The position numbers and the translations under genes are program-made. This document shows positions 1-13,129 of a DNA stretch of 64,000 bases, in pieces. The DNA is taken from contig JAINUG010000228.1 of assembly GCA_029706075.1 (NCBI GenBank), forward strand, positions 868,001-932,000, written 5' to 3'. The DNA comes from Aldrovandia affinis (taxonomy: Eukaryota > Chordata > Actinopteri > Notacanthiformes > Halosauridae). The stretch's first letter is position 1; each line of letters begins with the position of its first letter. The notes below the pieces were generated by a model. The model saw only the letters and a list, made by a program, of their open reading frames with translations, ran no database searches and was not told the origin of the DNA.

Positions 1-1994
1 AAAGAAATTCAATTATTTCCCATATGTAATTATTTCCCAGGCTTCATACCTTCTGTACTATATGTTGGAATGGGTAATCAGAGGTTAGCTATTCATATAC
101 AGTTTGGTGTCAGAAACAATGCTGAGTATTTTCATGTCTACATAACTGTACTTTTTTAATGGATTATAATGTACAGGAATTCTTTAAAAAGGATTCATTA
201 TTTTAAATAACAAATATGACATTTGCTTTGATTTTACAGTTTCCCAGGTGTACTGTTATTAGTTACCTTGCTACCCAGCAATACAGTATTGTGAGAAATG
301 TATTATTGAGCAAAATAAGATCGCATTATTGCTTGCTTGCTAGTGTGTCAGATGGCTAGTAAGCAAAAACAAATCAGTTTACAGGATATAACTAATTTCC
401 ATCCCAGTTAATTTTTTATAGGCTTGGCATAGAATTAGCCTCACGTAAAACTAATATAAATTTGTCAAGTTCTATGCCGCTGGATATTTTGCAGGCCTCT
501 ACATTTTAATGATATAATTGTACAAGTTATGACATAATTTCTTCTGTCATAGCACACGCATATTAGAAACCTGCACTTACATAGTACACTTTAACCAGAT
601 TACAGCTTTACCTCACAGGCACACTGCTTGTATTGTGTATATCTGAACTGTTCAAAAATAAGGGTTCAAGTACCAAAATAGACATAATAGATACAATATT
701 AAAAAAATGGTGGGAGAAGACTTCAATAGGAGTAAAGAAAGATAAAATAATATTACATTACTCTCTTTGAAGCCTAAGCAGTTATCTGTCTCAAAATTCA
801 TGAAGGATGAGTAAAACAAATGAACACGTTTCAAGGCTAAATGATAAAATGTAACACAAAAAAGCAGGATGATAAATGATTCTAGGCACTTTGTTTTCCT
901 CTTTGCATAACCCAATCTTTCAGAGAAAAGGTGACAGAGCTGTTAATGTTTAATAGCAGTAATCAGTACAGCACTGGTGACAATGACAGTGTCAAAGTGT
1001 ATGTATGGATGGATGTGAGAAACCACATGATATAATCAATGCTTTGCCTCTCCCTCTTCTGCAGCAAGGCAACAGAACTTTTCAATCATAATCCTATATA
1101 GCATACAGACAACATACCCCACTGTGGCAAAAACTTTGGCATGTCCCCCTTTGCCATGTCTATACAAAACAATGGCAAAGTAGTCTTGTGTATGTGCCCC
1201 AGTCTGCAATGATTTGGGTCGTTGTTCTTTGTTCCCTGTGTTTTTCCAGCTTTGTTGAGAAGGGCCTTTCTGACAGACCTCTGGAGTGACAGGTGCATTA
1301 AAAATAATTACCCCATCCAGCTGCAAACACAGCCCTGTCCATCTTAATGACTCACAGAGGCCATGAGTGAGCAGAAACTCAAAACTATTACAGGTCTGTC
1401 CCTAAATTGGCTCTAGCTACCTCATTACCTCTATTCCCATTACGAAAATCAAATACATGTAGATATACTTTTGATATCCTGAAAATGTATTACATTAATA
1501 CATATCTCTGAGAATGAACAGTAAAAACAATATACTCTACACACACTACACACATGCAAACACACCCACACACACACTACACACTACACACACAAAGCTC
1601 CTTTCCATCTATCACTGGCATCACAATTCCCATAATTCATGCCGATATGTCATCAGTTAACAAAATTGGTTTAATCAATCAAAGTCAACAAACAGACTCA
1701 TGAAATCTTGGCAGCTGTTTATCCCTGATGGCAAACGCCATGCACCACACAGCAAGCATCTACCTTCATAGCATCAATCCAACAATATCAGTCCATTCTC
1801 ACAGGGCATGTGATAAACACACTGTCACTAATCTACAGTATTCAAACCACATTCCAGATGCATTGGTCTCTCTTACCATCCAATCAGAGACCTTCAACCC
1901 ACCCCCCAAAGGGGATATTGGGAGTTTGGCACTGCAATGAGCAGGATCAAAGCCAACCACATTGGGCAGAAATCTAGAGAAATCTAGTGCTCAC
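1..1994. other. Intronic sequence 3' of the macrod2 exon
   Basis: AT-rich, CpG-poor sequence with no convincing coding potential, and downstream of the exon in the sense of the gene. A degenerate CA-rich tract lies at about 1540-1596. Open frames at 652-915 and 1036-1326 (minus) show no domain, splice context or repeat match I recognise. Confidence 0.5.
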
Positions 1995-2111
1995 ATTTTG
2001 CAGGGAGTTCGTAGCCGCCGGTGATCTTAGCGTTGCCGGTGTCACAGCCGTTCAGCGTGGTGCACTCCTCGTACAGACAGGGCCCCGCTGCTTTGTGTAT
2101 GCAGCCATCCA
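1995..2111 (-). CDS. macrod2: macrod2 macro-domain internal exon
   Basis: This exon encodes 38 whole codons plus a split codon at each end. Its peptide includes [20 protein letters not shown] and [12 protein letters not shown]. It matches the part of the MACROD1/2 macro domain just after the glycine-rich loop that binds ADP-ribose. Family knowledge: these are nuclear or cytosolic hydrolases that remove mono-ADP-ribose from acidic residues and deacetylate O-acetyl-ADP-ribose. The LNGCDTG and GPCL strings favour MACROD2 over MACROD1. Splice signals fit on both sides. A polypyrimidine tract ending in TTTCAG precedes the exon and GTGAGC follows it. The first codon (Val) needs a G from the previous exon, and the last base T starts the next codon, which is Tyr in the family, so both introns are phase 1. 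Read-through into the intron meets a stop after three codons. Flanking exons are outside the window or were not recognised. Confidence 0.88.
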
Positions 2112-2449
2112 CTGAAACAGAGACACACAAACAGATAAGATGACAACAAGGTGCACCAACTGACATGGAGTGCCACTATCCTCAGAGCAGTCAGGAGAGA
2201 CTGTTACCTTCTCCACAGAAGCTGTCACAATGCCTACCACTGACTACCTTTCCCACCTCCCCACCTTCGCTGTTCTGAAGCGCCTCTTACTTCTTCAGTT
2301 CTCCGGAAACAGTTTACAGACTCAGTTTACTCAGTCGCTCTCTGCCCTCAGCCATGTTACTGAGAGAAGCTAAATGGTTAGAATTGACAAATCACCTTGA
2401 TATTGTGATAAAAAAAGAAAACTTTGTGGGTGGTGTGAGGAAACAGTGT

Positions 2450-3085
2450 CACTTCCCAACAAGGCCCTTGGAGATGGATTGTGCAGCACTGAGCCAGCCA
2501 GCTATGCTTATTGGGCCACATTGCAGCGATCACTTGGACCTGCCGATTCTCCCTCCACAACATCCGGAGGCTACACCCCAGCCAGACCCCTCCGCTCCGC
2601 CTCCTCTGGCAAACTGACTGCCCCATCCCTCTGGGTGCCTGGCAGCCGCTCCTCATGGTCTCTTCTCTGTCCTGACCCCTCGCTGATGGAACGACCTTCC
2701 GCAATCGGTCAGGACCGCGGAATCACTTGCGATCTTCCGCAAGAGACTCAAAACCCACCTGTTCAGACTTCACTACCACTGATCTCTGTACATCTAGCTA
2801 ATTGTCATCACCACTGCCTACTTGCTCAACAATATATACCCCTGCTTACTCCATTTAATAAAAAATAATTTTTACTAACCTTTTCCTTCCTAGTGTTACA
2901 GGTATTGTTATGTTCTGAGTGTCTGTTCAGCTGCCTGCAATGATGTCTATTCAGCTGTATTACTGCACTGATCTCTTGCACGTTTATTACTATGATTGTT
3001 CCTACCATGTATATATGCACATCTTGTAAGTCGCTCTGGATAAGAGTGTCTGCTAAATGCTTAAAATGTAAATGTAAAAATGTAA
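2450..3085 (+). mobile_element. L2-type LINE 3' fragment, internally deleted (copy A)
   Basis: The 3' part of a non-LTR retrotransposon. The frame at 2446-2868 carries the C-terminal PARPLRSASSGKL segment and a frame-shifted remnant of the following residues. The same segment occurs at about 63200-63465. The 3' UTR ends at 3028-3085 with GTAAGTCGCTCTGGATAAGA followed by TGTAAA-type repeats, matching copy B near 63674. Around 2535-2571 a short stretch from the RT C-terminal region joins directly to the terminal segment, so several hundred bases that copy B partly keeps are missing. L2 clade is inferred from the tail, which tRNA-derived SINEs in this window share. The 5' boundary is uncertain. 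The copy is dead: it has no RT core or endonuclease. Confidence 0.75.
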
Positions 3086-5585
3086 GGAGATTTCGCTAAA
3101 ATGTTATATACAAGCCACAATTATGCTATGGAAGAGCTGTGAAAATCCTGCAGTATATTGTGATCACAGGCCTATAATATGAGGCAGATGTTCCACATTT
3201 GGTCCCATCTCATTTAGGGTCATTATGCTCCCTGAATTATCCTAAGTGGCTTATGTATCATATTACCATTTTTGCTTTTTTAGTTTTCTTAAATGTTGAC
3301 AGAATCTTTGTGAAGCAATATTTCAGGCTCATAATGGCTCAACAATATCCTCATCGTGTTCCATCAATACCGTAACATACATACTTACCGATACATATCA
3401 AATCAGCATGATTATTTCTATCCATATTTAGCAGCAAACAGACCCCTGCAGCTAGCAAAGAATTACTACATTTTTTCTGTATCTTTTATCAGATCATCAG
3501 CACAAGCACATAGATATGGTAACAGATGCCTTGCATATGAACTAAAGCTCAAATTAAAATGGCAGAAACAAGAGCAGTCCTCTGTGCTCCACTTCATGAT
3601 TCCAGATTTTTCACTTCTGTTCATCTTTGATGGACCACGGAACAATGTCAATATGTTTTCCAAAGATCTAGCATTGGGAATCCTTCCTCATCAGGATTTA
3701 ATTTAACTTTGTTAAAGCCAGGACAAGCCTGATTGATGGCATATCTTGCACAAGAAGGCAGGAAGGTAGCGATCTAAATTATCCATCTCCAAGAGCTGAC
3801 ATCCTGCTACGAGCCAGTTATCAATCAATTGGATGTATCATGGAATTCCAATGGTGTTCCTTTGTATCCCTGCCTCTAAACCATCAAACAAAAACGCCTG
3901 GTTGAGATGTGAACAAAGATACCTTTTTCTCTCTCTCTCTGTCTCTCTCTCTCTCTTTTTAAATGCGTAAACAGGAACTTCACGTTTAGCTCCATTAACT
4001 GCTGCCATTGACCTTGTCTGTGGAGTGGATGAATGGGTCAGTTTATCCACTCACATAAGCTGGGCAGATGGGCTTGGAGTTTAATGACCAGTATCAGCAT
4101 AACAACACACTGGGACACAATTCGATTAGAGAGGCCTGAAGGCTGTTTGTTTTCCTCCATTTCGCATAATTTGTACGTGTGCATGAAGTAACGGCTTGTA
4201 GCAGCACCTTACATACGTTATGTGACAGTGCAGTCAAACACCCAGGGAAAGAAAATGAATGGGGGAAGAAATCAAGGGCTCTCAAACAAAACGGTCATAA
4301 AACTCTATGATGATAACACTTCAACCTGTCGAAGATTTTATCTTTCCATAAAGTGGAAGGTGTGGAATTTCACACGGCTACGTTTTCGGCTCCTTTCCTT
4401 CGGTCTGAGGACGTGTAAAAGACAGCAGCTGGAGAGAAGATTTCCCTCCCTCCAAAGTTCAGCTCTATCAATCATCTTTAATGGACTGAGGAACAGCAAG
4501 CCGACAAAGACTGATCACAATTGCCGTGCAACAAAATATAACAGTTTAAAGAAGACACTCTAAGACACTTTAAAGAAGGCACTGCAGACATCCACATGCG
4601 CAAAACCAAAACTTTTATATTTTATTTCTGGAATTAGTGGTAAATGAATTAATAAATTATAACCCTTTTTGCTGATACTGGTGATCCCATGTAGTGCAAC
4701 TACAATGCCAAAATGGAATAACTGAGCTTCTGTTCAGAAGTCATTATAATGAGGCTATACTTGTTACTTCTGGATACTGTTGCAATGTACGATTGCTTTT
4801 TCACACCCAGAGAAACTCAATTTTCCAAGTGTTCTATCACCTGGAAAGAGATCCTGTCATCTTAAAGCTAAAGCTAATGAGACCCAGGTGTGAATCCTGT
4901 GATGTTCCTGTCCTTCACACACCTCTGTGGTTGCTGTGACAGGAAATAAGATATACTAGGTATACTATAAGGTATACTCCGAGGTTATCCATCAGTGAAA
5001 CAGTTCCTTTCTGAGTAAAACCTCTGCCAGGGGACATGAGCGTGTGGTAATACTGTTGCTATGAGAATAAAACTCATTTAAAAAAGCTGATAATGCAGAA
5101 CAGAAATAGAAACAGTAGCTATGCATTAGAGTAAGATCAGTATTTGTCCTGCAGAATTATGTGGTTAAAATCAGATCACATGCAAATAATATTGAGATAG
5201 ATATAAAATAAAAATATAAACTGTAGAAATGATATCAACATTTTCCAACAGTTTCAAAATGACATAAAATACTAAATGATAAAAAAATATTCTGGCACTA
5301 CTACGCACCCTTCCACCAAGGTGCATTAAAAAAAGAGCTGGATATAACATTTTCTGACCATCTTGGAGAGAAATGGAAGTCAAACAATTCTGATTTATTT
5401 ATTTATTTTAAACAATAAATACTTTTTTCCTTCAATTTCTCACCAAGATTGCCTGAAATCCTTATATACCCTTACATACAAAAGCGAATTCCTCTGGTGT
5501 GAAATCTTTCCTGTCACAAAATCCTTCAACCAGACCGTTAATAACATTTTAACAGTAAATACAAGGCCATTCTGAGTAATCTTCT
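3086..5585. other. Intronic tract, nothing recognised
   Basis: AT-rich sequence without a recognisable gene or repeat family. A pure TC/CT run lies at about 3927-3957. The several 60-116 codon open frames look like chance. Confidence 0.4.
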
Positions 5586-5587
5586 TC

Positions 5588-5916
5588 ATCCTCTTCCAGG
5601 ACGGCAATGGCCCCATTCACAGGGCACGAGTGGTCACTGAATGGTTGGTGAGCAAGAAAACAATGCAAACCATTGGCCATGGCCATTTCAGTCACTACAT
5701 CTCAACCCAATTGAACACTCATGGGAGATTCTGGAGGGGCCCGAGACAGCATTTTCCACCACAATCAACAAAACACCAAATGATGAAATTCTGATGGAAG
5801 AATGGTGTTGCATCCCTGCAATAGAGTTCCAGACATTTATAGCCAAGCTGTTCTGGTGGCTTGTGATGGCCCAATTCCCTTTATGTTGGTGTTTCCTTCA
5901 TTTTGACAGTTACCTA
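5588..5916 (+). mobile_element. Tc1-like transposon remnant (3' part)
   Basis: The C-terminal part of a Tc1/mariner transposase plus the 3' terminal repeat. The frame at 5594 reads FQDGNGPIHRARVVTEWL, then shifts into the frame at 5641, which carries NPIEHSWEILE. The catalytic Asp of the usual FQDDNAPIH motif is Gly here. The element ends near 5914 in the complement of the terminus AGGTAACTGTCAAAATGA. That terminus also opens the copy at 28389, so both belong to one family. The 5' half, including the DNA-binding domain and first catalytic Asp, is absent. No intact product is possible. Confidence 0.72.
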
Positions 5917-5926
5917 TGTAATGTAT

Positions 5927-6813
5927 TAGGGCTGTCACATTATATTTGACTATCAAATCTCATTTTGAATCTGCACTCCATCACCAGTTTCGAAGATGAA
6001 TGGAAAGATTCGATATTCAAATGGGAACTCAAATTACCGATAATGCAATAGATATTTTTTAAATATACTTTTTTGAGTAGCCTACCCTGTTCTCTACTAT
6101 TTAAAAAAACAAAGTATATTATGTTGTGTTTATGATGGTGTTATGTTTGTTTTCATATTTTGCATTTTGCACAAATAAATTCTACTATGGGAAAGATAAT
6201 CTGCTTTGTCAAAGTACGTGGGTACATAGTTATCACTTTAAACTACCCAAAAATGAGGCTTCAGTTAAAAAGCAGTTATAATACAGAACTCGTTGTATTG
6301 TGACCTCAGCCAATAAAGGTTTGCCCACACAAACTAGCATTTCTCACACTTTGCAACGAAAGTTGCAAAGTTCATTATCTAACCTGCTTATTCCTGGTCA
6401 GGGTCGCAGGGGGCTAGAGCCTATCCCAGCATGCATTGGACGAGAGACAGGAATACCCCCTGGATAGGTCGCCAATCCATCGCAGGGCACATTTCACTCA
6501 TACACTCATACCTATGGGCAATTTAGACGCTCCAATTAGCCCAACGTGCATGTCTTTGGACTGTCGGAGGAAACCGGAGAACCCCGAGGAAACCCACGCG
6601 TACACGGGGAGAACATGCAAAGTCCACACAGAATGGCTGGGATTTGAACCTGTGACCTTCTTGCTGTGCTATCAACTGCACCACCATGTCACCCCAGTGA
6701 AGCAATTTTTACAGGAAATATTGAAGAGGTTTTAAACTAAGGATTGTTATGTCTGTAACAGGCATTTTCCCTGAATATTGAACAGGATATCCTTTGTTAA
6801 AGTGACAGCCCTA
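5927..6813. mobile_element. Candidate hAT-like non-autonomous element
   Basis: Terminal inverted repeats TAGGGCTGTCAC (5927) and GTGACAGCCCTA (ending 6813) bound an AT-rich interior without a transposase frame. Subterminal sequence includes GATTCGATATTCAAAT. The TAGGGCTGTCA terminus resembles hAT ends common in fish. I could not find a clean 8-bp target duplication, so the superfamily is an inference. A minus-orientation SINE (6373-6698) sits inside. The left end lies only about 11 bases from a Tc1 remnant. Confidence 0.5.
6373..6698 (-). mobile_element. tRNA-headed teleost SINE (minus copy)
   Basis: Reverse-orientation copy of the abundant fish SINE seen at 43550-43910. Shared blocks include the complement of GTGGTGCAGT at the head, the CCAAAGACATGCACG-type block, the GCGATGGATTGGCGACC block and the GGGATAGGCTC block. 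The box-B-like region reads GGGATTTGAACC on the plus strand. It is diverged and lacks a clear target duplication. Open frames over it are not genes. Confidence 0.8.
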
Positions 6814-9800
6814 GCATATATGTATATATGTTTGCTGTCTCAGTACTCCGTACTCCGTGCCTCCTTGCATGTTCTCTTTCCGTTCTATATGGGAAAAATA
6901 GTTCTGCGCCTATAAAATCCAGAAGTCAAAAATCAATTTTTCATTCCTGTATTCAGCCTCACCCACCAAAAAAACCATCACAGGTTAAACACAAGTGAGC
7001 TCACCCACACCTTGCAATAAGAAGCGCATTTACGTTCAACCGCAGACAGGGCCATTCATGAAAATGGAAAGTTCTTTGGTGGCGAAACTATTCCTCATCC
7101 TCATCTCTGAGGGAAGGCATGGAGCGACTGTGCAAGGCTGATCCCCTCCCTATTTGGCCTGCAGACAGAGGGCCAGCTGGGTCCTGAGGACAGGCAATAA
7201 AGCATTCGATGAAAACCGCCATTGGGTCACCGGTTCACATTTTATTGATCACATATCAACATACATCAACAATTTATAGCGATCCACTGCTGGGGAGAAC
7301 AGTTTTAACTTTTAAATGTCTCATATCAAGGTCAGGTTTTCAGTTTTTGCATCTGGTGTGCAAATGTAGGCGACGTAGGTCATCTTTAAAAGATGGGAGT
7401 GTTGTTGCTACTTCAGTATAATGTTATGTGTCATTTGTTGAAATTGCTGTAATATGATTAGCTTTCAGTTGTGTCTTAATTGAATTTCAAAAATGTAGTT
7501 TTGAAAAATACACCTCAAATGTATAACAAATTAATTATTCAAAGTGTTCCAGCTATTCTATTCTAATTGTTCTATTCTAACATACTACTATAGAAATACT
7601 ACCTCTTTTACAGGGTGCAGAAAATCTCTGTTCCAAAAAGGTAACATATAATTATTTTTTAATATATATACATAAGCAAATTACAACAGAACAATACAAT
7701 GTTTAAAAAAATGTTTCAACTTACTTACAGAATAGTTTTTCTTCCAACAAATAATGCGTGTTATTTCATATTCATTATATTTCATAAGTAATACACATTT
7801 TAGTGTATATCACCTGAGAGGCTAGACTTGATGTTAAAGGTTATTCGGCTGTTTACATGTGTCTGAAATTGCAACTGTACAATACATACTTACAGACTCT
7901 TTGCTATGAAAGTAGTTTATAGCATGCTAGGAATCAAGGGAATTATTAAATATGGTAGAGATGTTATTACAGACAATATTTCCTTTCTGAAAATATGCAC
8001 AAAAACCTGTTATTTGCCTGGAATAAAATCTTAAAATCACCTGCACTGCACATCAAATTGCATCATTACAAAGATTATTTTCAGACAAAAAAGGCAGACA
8101 TTAATTTACTTACTTATTTATTTGTGTGCGAGTCACTACTTATTTTTTTATGTTTGATTACCCAAAGCCATGTTCAGAGTGCAAGAGTTTTATAAGAGAG
8201 ATCACTGTATTCTCTGAAATAAGAACATTGATATAAAGCATTTACTAGTCTGCTGCAGCTAGCGAAATAGAAGGTCAGCCCACAGAGCGGAGAGGGCAAG
8301 TGATTGCCCCCAATGCGGCGGCCTGTATTTACAGCACGTGGCTTTAGTGCTGATTGCTTCCTTTCCATCAGGCGATCCAGGTCAGTGAACCTCTGTCCCA
8401 ATGGCCAGCTCATCAAAGGGCACTGCACTCTCCTCATGCACACAGGCGAAAGGCTGCAAACTGACTCGGCTCGCCAGGTGAAACAAAAACACACGCGTCC
8501 TCATTTCCACACGCCACCGCGCACAGACACTCGTGGGGGTCAAGACTGCCCCAGAAGCTGAAACGACAGTCGGAGGGGTAAGCTCATTCCGTGACAGATC
8601 GATGTTCAGGGCGTGGCTCCATGTGATTTCATGAGGACGTCAACAAAAAGGGGAGACAACAAAAAAAGATATGCAGCAGCACACAGAGAACTCACTTTGA
8701 AAAATGAAAAGTTTTGTATTGAGCTTTCTGGCTTGCACAAAAGTGAAGCACCTGCAGGTCCACCATATGCTGCTAAGGGCCAGGAAAGCTGGTCCAGGTC
8801 TACATCACCCACGTTATCCTGAAGCAGGCTTTGTGGAATGAGAAAAGCACTCTTTCAGACCCTGACTGCTGCTCAGCCCTCCACAGCTCGGGTGCAGCTT
8901 AGACGGAAGTTGTGCACCACCCACACACCCCCCAAAAAAACACCCTGGATCAGTTTTTTCAGGCAGAACTGTGATATTCAGAACTGGAAGTGGTGGCCCA
9001 CTGCCTCACCCTGACCCAGAGTGACTGATTTTTATTTCTCCAACAAAATGTCTGTATGCTCAGCTGCTTCTGGTCAGAACCTTGTGGCTGAAGAGAGATA
9101 GATGGAAGCCACCTCCATCACTTGAGGGTGTTTTGCATTTAAGCCTTTAGCTTTAGACATTTTCATAAATCACACAATGCAGAAAAAAAAAACCTACAGT
9201 ATGCACAGGAATGCTGCACCTGAAGGTCAACAGAAAGCTGTTTATTGGTAGAGGTGATGGCAAATCCAAATGCATTGCATCGGTTCCTTTCTTATTCCTC
9301 ACCGGCCTTAAAGAATCTTCTCTCATCAAAAAAATAAATTAATGACAACAAAATACAGGTCTCAAGATTCAAGAGGGGGAGAATGACCCAGATGCGATCT
9401 TGCTGTCAATTTATTTTCTAATATAACCAGGATTTCAGGGTAATTCCCAGCTGATTCAAGCGTAAAAGAGGCTGTTACGATTACACAGAAATGGGTTTGG
9501 GGCCTCATTAACTAAGTGCGACATTTACAGTCACCTTTGCAAGGAAACGTGTGCTACATTAGCATTCCTATCCAAAAGCATAATTCTAAGCTGACATTTA
9601 TGCTGAAAGTCAACACATTTACAGGTTTCAAAGTTTATTCTCTCCCCATTGTTAGAGTTAGCTCAAGCATAAAATGGAGAATGACTACCTCAAAATGAAT
9701 GTGCAATATCAATCAGTCGCTGGCAATCACTTTCAGATACAAGATACAGCACTCTCTCACTGTTTCCATTTCCATTTAATTATATTTTCCCTTAAGTTAT

Positions 9801-12800
9801 AGTTTTTCGGAAACACAACAAGATTTATCAAAGCGGTGGATCCAAGAGACACAAGTTTTCAAAATGAGATCTAAAGCCGTGTCTGCAATGCTAGCTTGTT
9901 ACTGATTTGCCTGCCTCTTAAGATACCTCTCATTCGATTCATTATCCTGTGCCCTTCTTTCCCGCATGTGTCTGAGCGCAAATCTGGATCACACTGCAAT
10001 GCTGGTCCCTCATTTCCAGCGCAGTATATGCAAACCAGCGACAAGCTGTTTAAATTCAGACTCTCCTTCATACACAGTCCCATGGGTACACCCTTATTAT
10101 ATCCCAATCCCTAAAATATAGAGCCGCTACTAAGTGATGTGCAAATGATGGTGCCCAGTACAATATTTTAAAGCACGTCTCTACCGGTGCCCCATCGGAC
10201 ATTTTAATGGCAGAGTTTTCATTTAAGTGTCCCGGATGGAACCGTGCAACATCTGCTCCCCTCTGCCAGTTTTTGGCCCCTGTGAAATATAACTGTTAAT
10301 ATCTCATCTATCTCTCCCCCTCCACCCCCTCCAAATCACTGCTCTGTGTGCTATGTGGGATAGTTGCTTTTATTAGTCTTAGCTCCGCATTTTTTATTTT
10401 GTGAAAAATGTTCTGTACCCTGAAGGGAAGGCTGTACTCCTCTAATGAAGATAACTTTTTGCCCGAGGTTGGCCCATGCTGTCTGTGCTTTGGAGGGGAA
10501 AGAAGAAGAACCAGGGCTCTTCTGAATCTCAGTTTGTGCCTTTCTTTTCCTGAAAATGCTTATTATGCAGGCCGTTGTTGGGAAAAATATTCTGTAATAA
10601 CCTTTGCACAGGCTCTCTTCTGGGCACCTGTTTTATAGGGTTCTGATGGGGCCCTTTCCCCCCATGTGCACTCAAGTCTGAAAAACCCTGCTTACTTTCC
10701 TCTGGCTTTGCTTCTCATAGAGTTTGAGAACCTGTTGTTCTTTCTTTCTTTCTTTTTTCTCTCTTTTTTCCTCAATCCGGCACAAAGGATTTGTGCTCTG
10801 CTTTCATTACAATCCCCTGGTTTTCAGAAATGGTGTCAGCTGCAATTTTCACTCCTAATTATTTTCTGTCCCTCAGTGAATAGGAGTTCAGGATTCAGGC
10901 CATAAAAGAACAGAGCCAAGCTGGCATTAGCTCACCAGAGACGCTGAAACCATGGGTTTAAACTCACAGAGGAACCCAGAGCCTGTGAACACATGACACA
11001 TACATATCTGCTGTTTCCTGATAGGTACTTAACCAGTAACACTCAACCTCTGCACAACATATTTTTTTAGAAACAGAATCAAATGTTCACCATTGTACAC
11101 CATGGAAGACATTGTTTGTATTTTGTGCCAAATCTAAAATGTATCAGATTCATAACAGCAAAATTATTGTCATATTATAATCTCTTCAGTACCCCCCCCC
11201 CCCCCACACACACACACACACACACACCTGCCTTTGTAATTTACAATTTTCAACCCAACTAATTTCATGAAAGGAGATAATGAAGTGCATTAAACTCTAA
11301 TCAAGTGCCAATCAGAGATCCCTCAGGCACAACATGTAAAATATTCAACATAGATTTTTTTTCCTGTTGAAATTTTATAAAAACATATAGATTATACTAA
11401 ATAGTAACCCAACAATATCTCATCTTTGTATTCCCAAATACACCATCAATCAGTATTATTCCGTCTGTAATCCCAATGTTAATTCAGAATTAAAGCATAT
11501 TTATATAAATGATTAGCCATGAAACCTGTCAGTTACGGACAATAAATAATAATACGGACTTTAAAAAGAATGCACTCCATCTCATAATGTCAAATCCAGA
11601 TTGCATCTCTTCAGATGAGGCAAAGATAAAGAGACTAAACACCCAACATTTAGCATCATTAACGGCATGTGACTACCCGCCAGGAAACCTTTTATGGCTC
11701 CTGCATATTTAGGACTTCAGGGAAATCATTACAGCATGGCTTAGAAAGAAATCAATATTTAGCATATCAAGGGAACTCCTTTTGCAGACAATATCGCAGC
11801 CAGACATCAAGGTACAAAGAATGAAGATTGAGACCACAACATTATAGAGCCGAGTTATAGAGCCACCGAGAGACCATGGTACATGGGCTACTGCAAGGAA
11901 CTGCCTGATGTTGGATTTGTATATATGTATAACAACATTTTCAAAACCGCAAAACAACTTCCTTCCTTTGAAAACTTCTGTAAATTGATCATCATGTTGC
12001 AGAATGTTGGAGTTGACTCAAAATGATGTCCAATCTACCTCACATATGCACTGTATATAGTAGCTGAGTTTAATCCCTTACTGTGGCTGAGCATTTGCAT
12101 GTTAATCTTGCTGACCTCAAAGTCACAGCAAATGAAATATTCATTGTCACAAATGCTAATTATCCTGTTTAATCTACCATTGTAATGGGGTTTAAACGTT
12201 TTCCAAATAGGCCAAGCTGAAAAAAGCCAAATTTCACCTGATTACAAAAGAAAAGGGGATTCAGACCACTTCTAAGTTAACACCATTAGCGATTAATGCA
12301 GTACCCCTCTGATAAAGAAAATGGCCCTTGTGTTCAGCAATGGTTCAGCTCATAATGATTGCTTCCTATTTTGTCTGACTCTCTGATTATGTCATTGATG
12401 CACACACATCCTAACCATATGTAACAAGTGTCTGGATGAACACCGCTACTAGAATGCTAGTACTCAATTAGTGAATGGACCAGACAAGCAGAAGATAACA
12501 GATTCGTCCAAAGAGAGAGATGGTCAAGCACAACAAGAATGAACTCACACGGAGACATAAGCTATGGTTTAGAGGTAAGAGAATGGTTTGTGTATTTTTC
12601 TTTTACCCTTTAATTTATTTATATTTTAGAAAAGTAGAAAAATGGTGCACACAACAACAACAGACATGTAAGAATGTATAATTATTCAATGAGAAGCTTA
12701 CTGATTTTCAAATGGCAATAATCGATATCCTTTTCTTTGTTTACAAGACAATCCAATTATTATTATTATTATTCACGGTTAGATTTTATTCAAGGTTAGT

Positions 12801-13120
12801 ATCGGGGAGGATTCACTGCTATGGTATTAATTACATGTTTAAAGATGGTAAAATACTTTAATCCCTTTTTATATATTTTTGCTTGCTGTTATTAATTGGT
12901 AGCTTCTAGTCAAGGATGCACGTATTAGATTATTCAACCAGGAATCTTGAAACCAAAATATCCTCTTTTAAATCCAGGACTCTTATTTCAAATGAGTTCA
13001 ATAACTCTTAAACCAGTTCAACAGTTGTATTACTCAACTCTGGATATGAAAACAAATAAAATACCAATTCAAATATGAATATCAAAAGCAACTGTCATAC
13101 CATTACCAATATATCAATAC
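6814..13120. other. Intronic tract with simple repeats only
   Basis: No gene or named repeat recognised. It contains a T-rich run at about 10740-10772, a C run joined to a CA repeat at about 11190-11226, and a TTA run at about 12757-12774. The stretch at 8240-8600 is somewhat richer in GC and CpG and open on both strands, but has no recognisable domain. Confidence 0.4.
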
Positions 13121-13129
13121 TTTACAATT

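Noticed and set aside
1036..1326. 96-codon minus frame as another macrod2 exon
   Set aside because: The peptide does not resemble the macro domain or the C-terminal part of MACROD2, and no splice acceptor fits.
6436..6735. 99-codon frame with a possible protein look
   Set aside because: Lies in the minus-orientation SINE.
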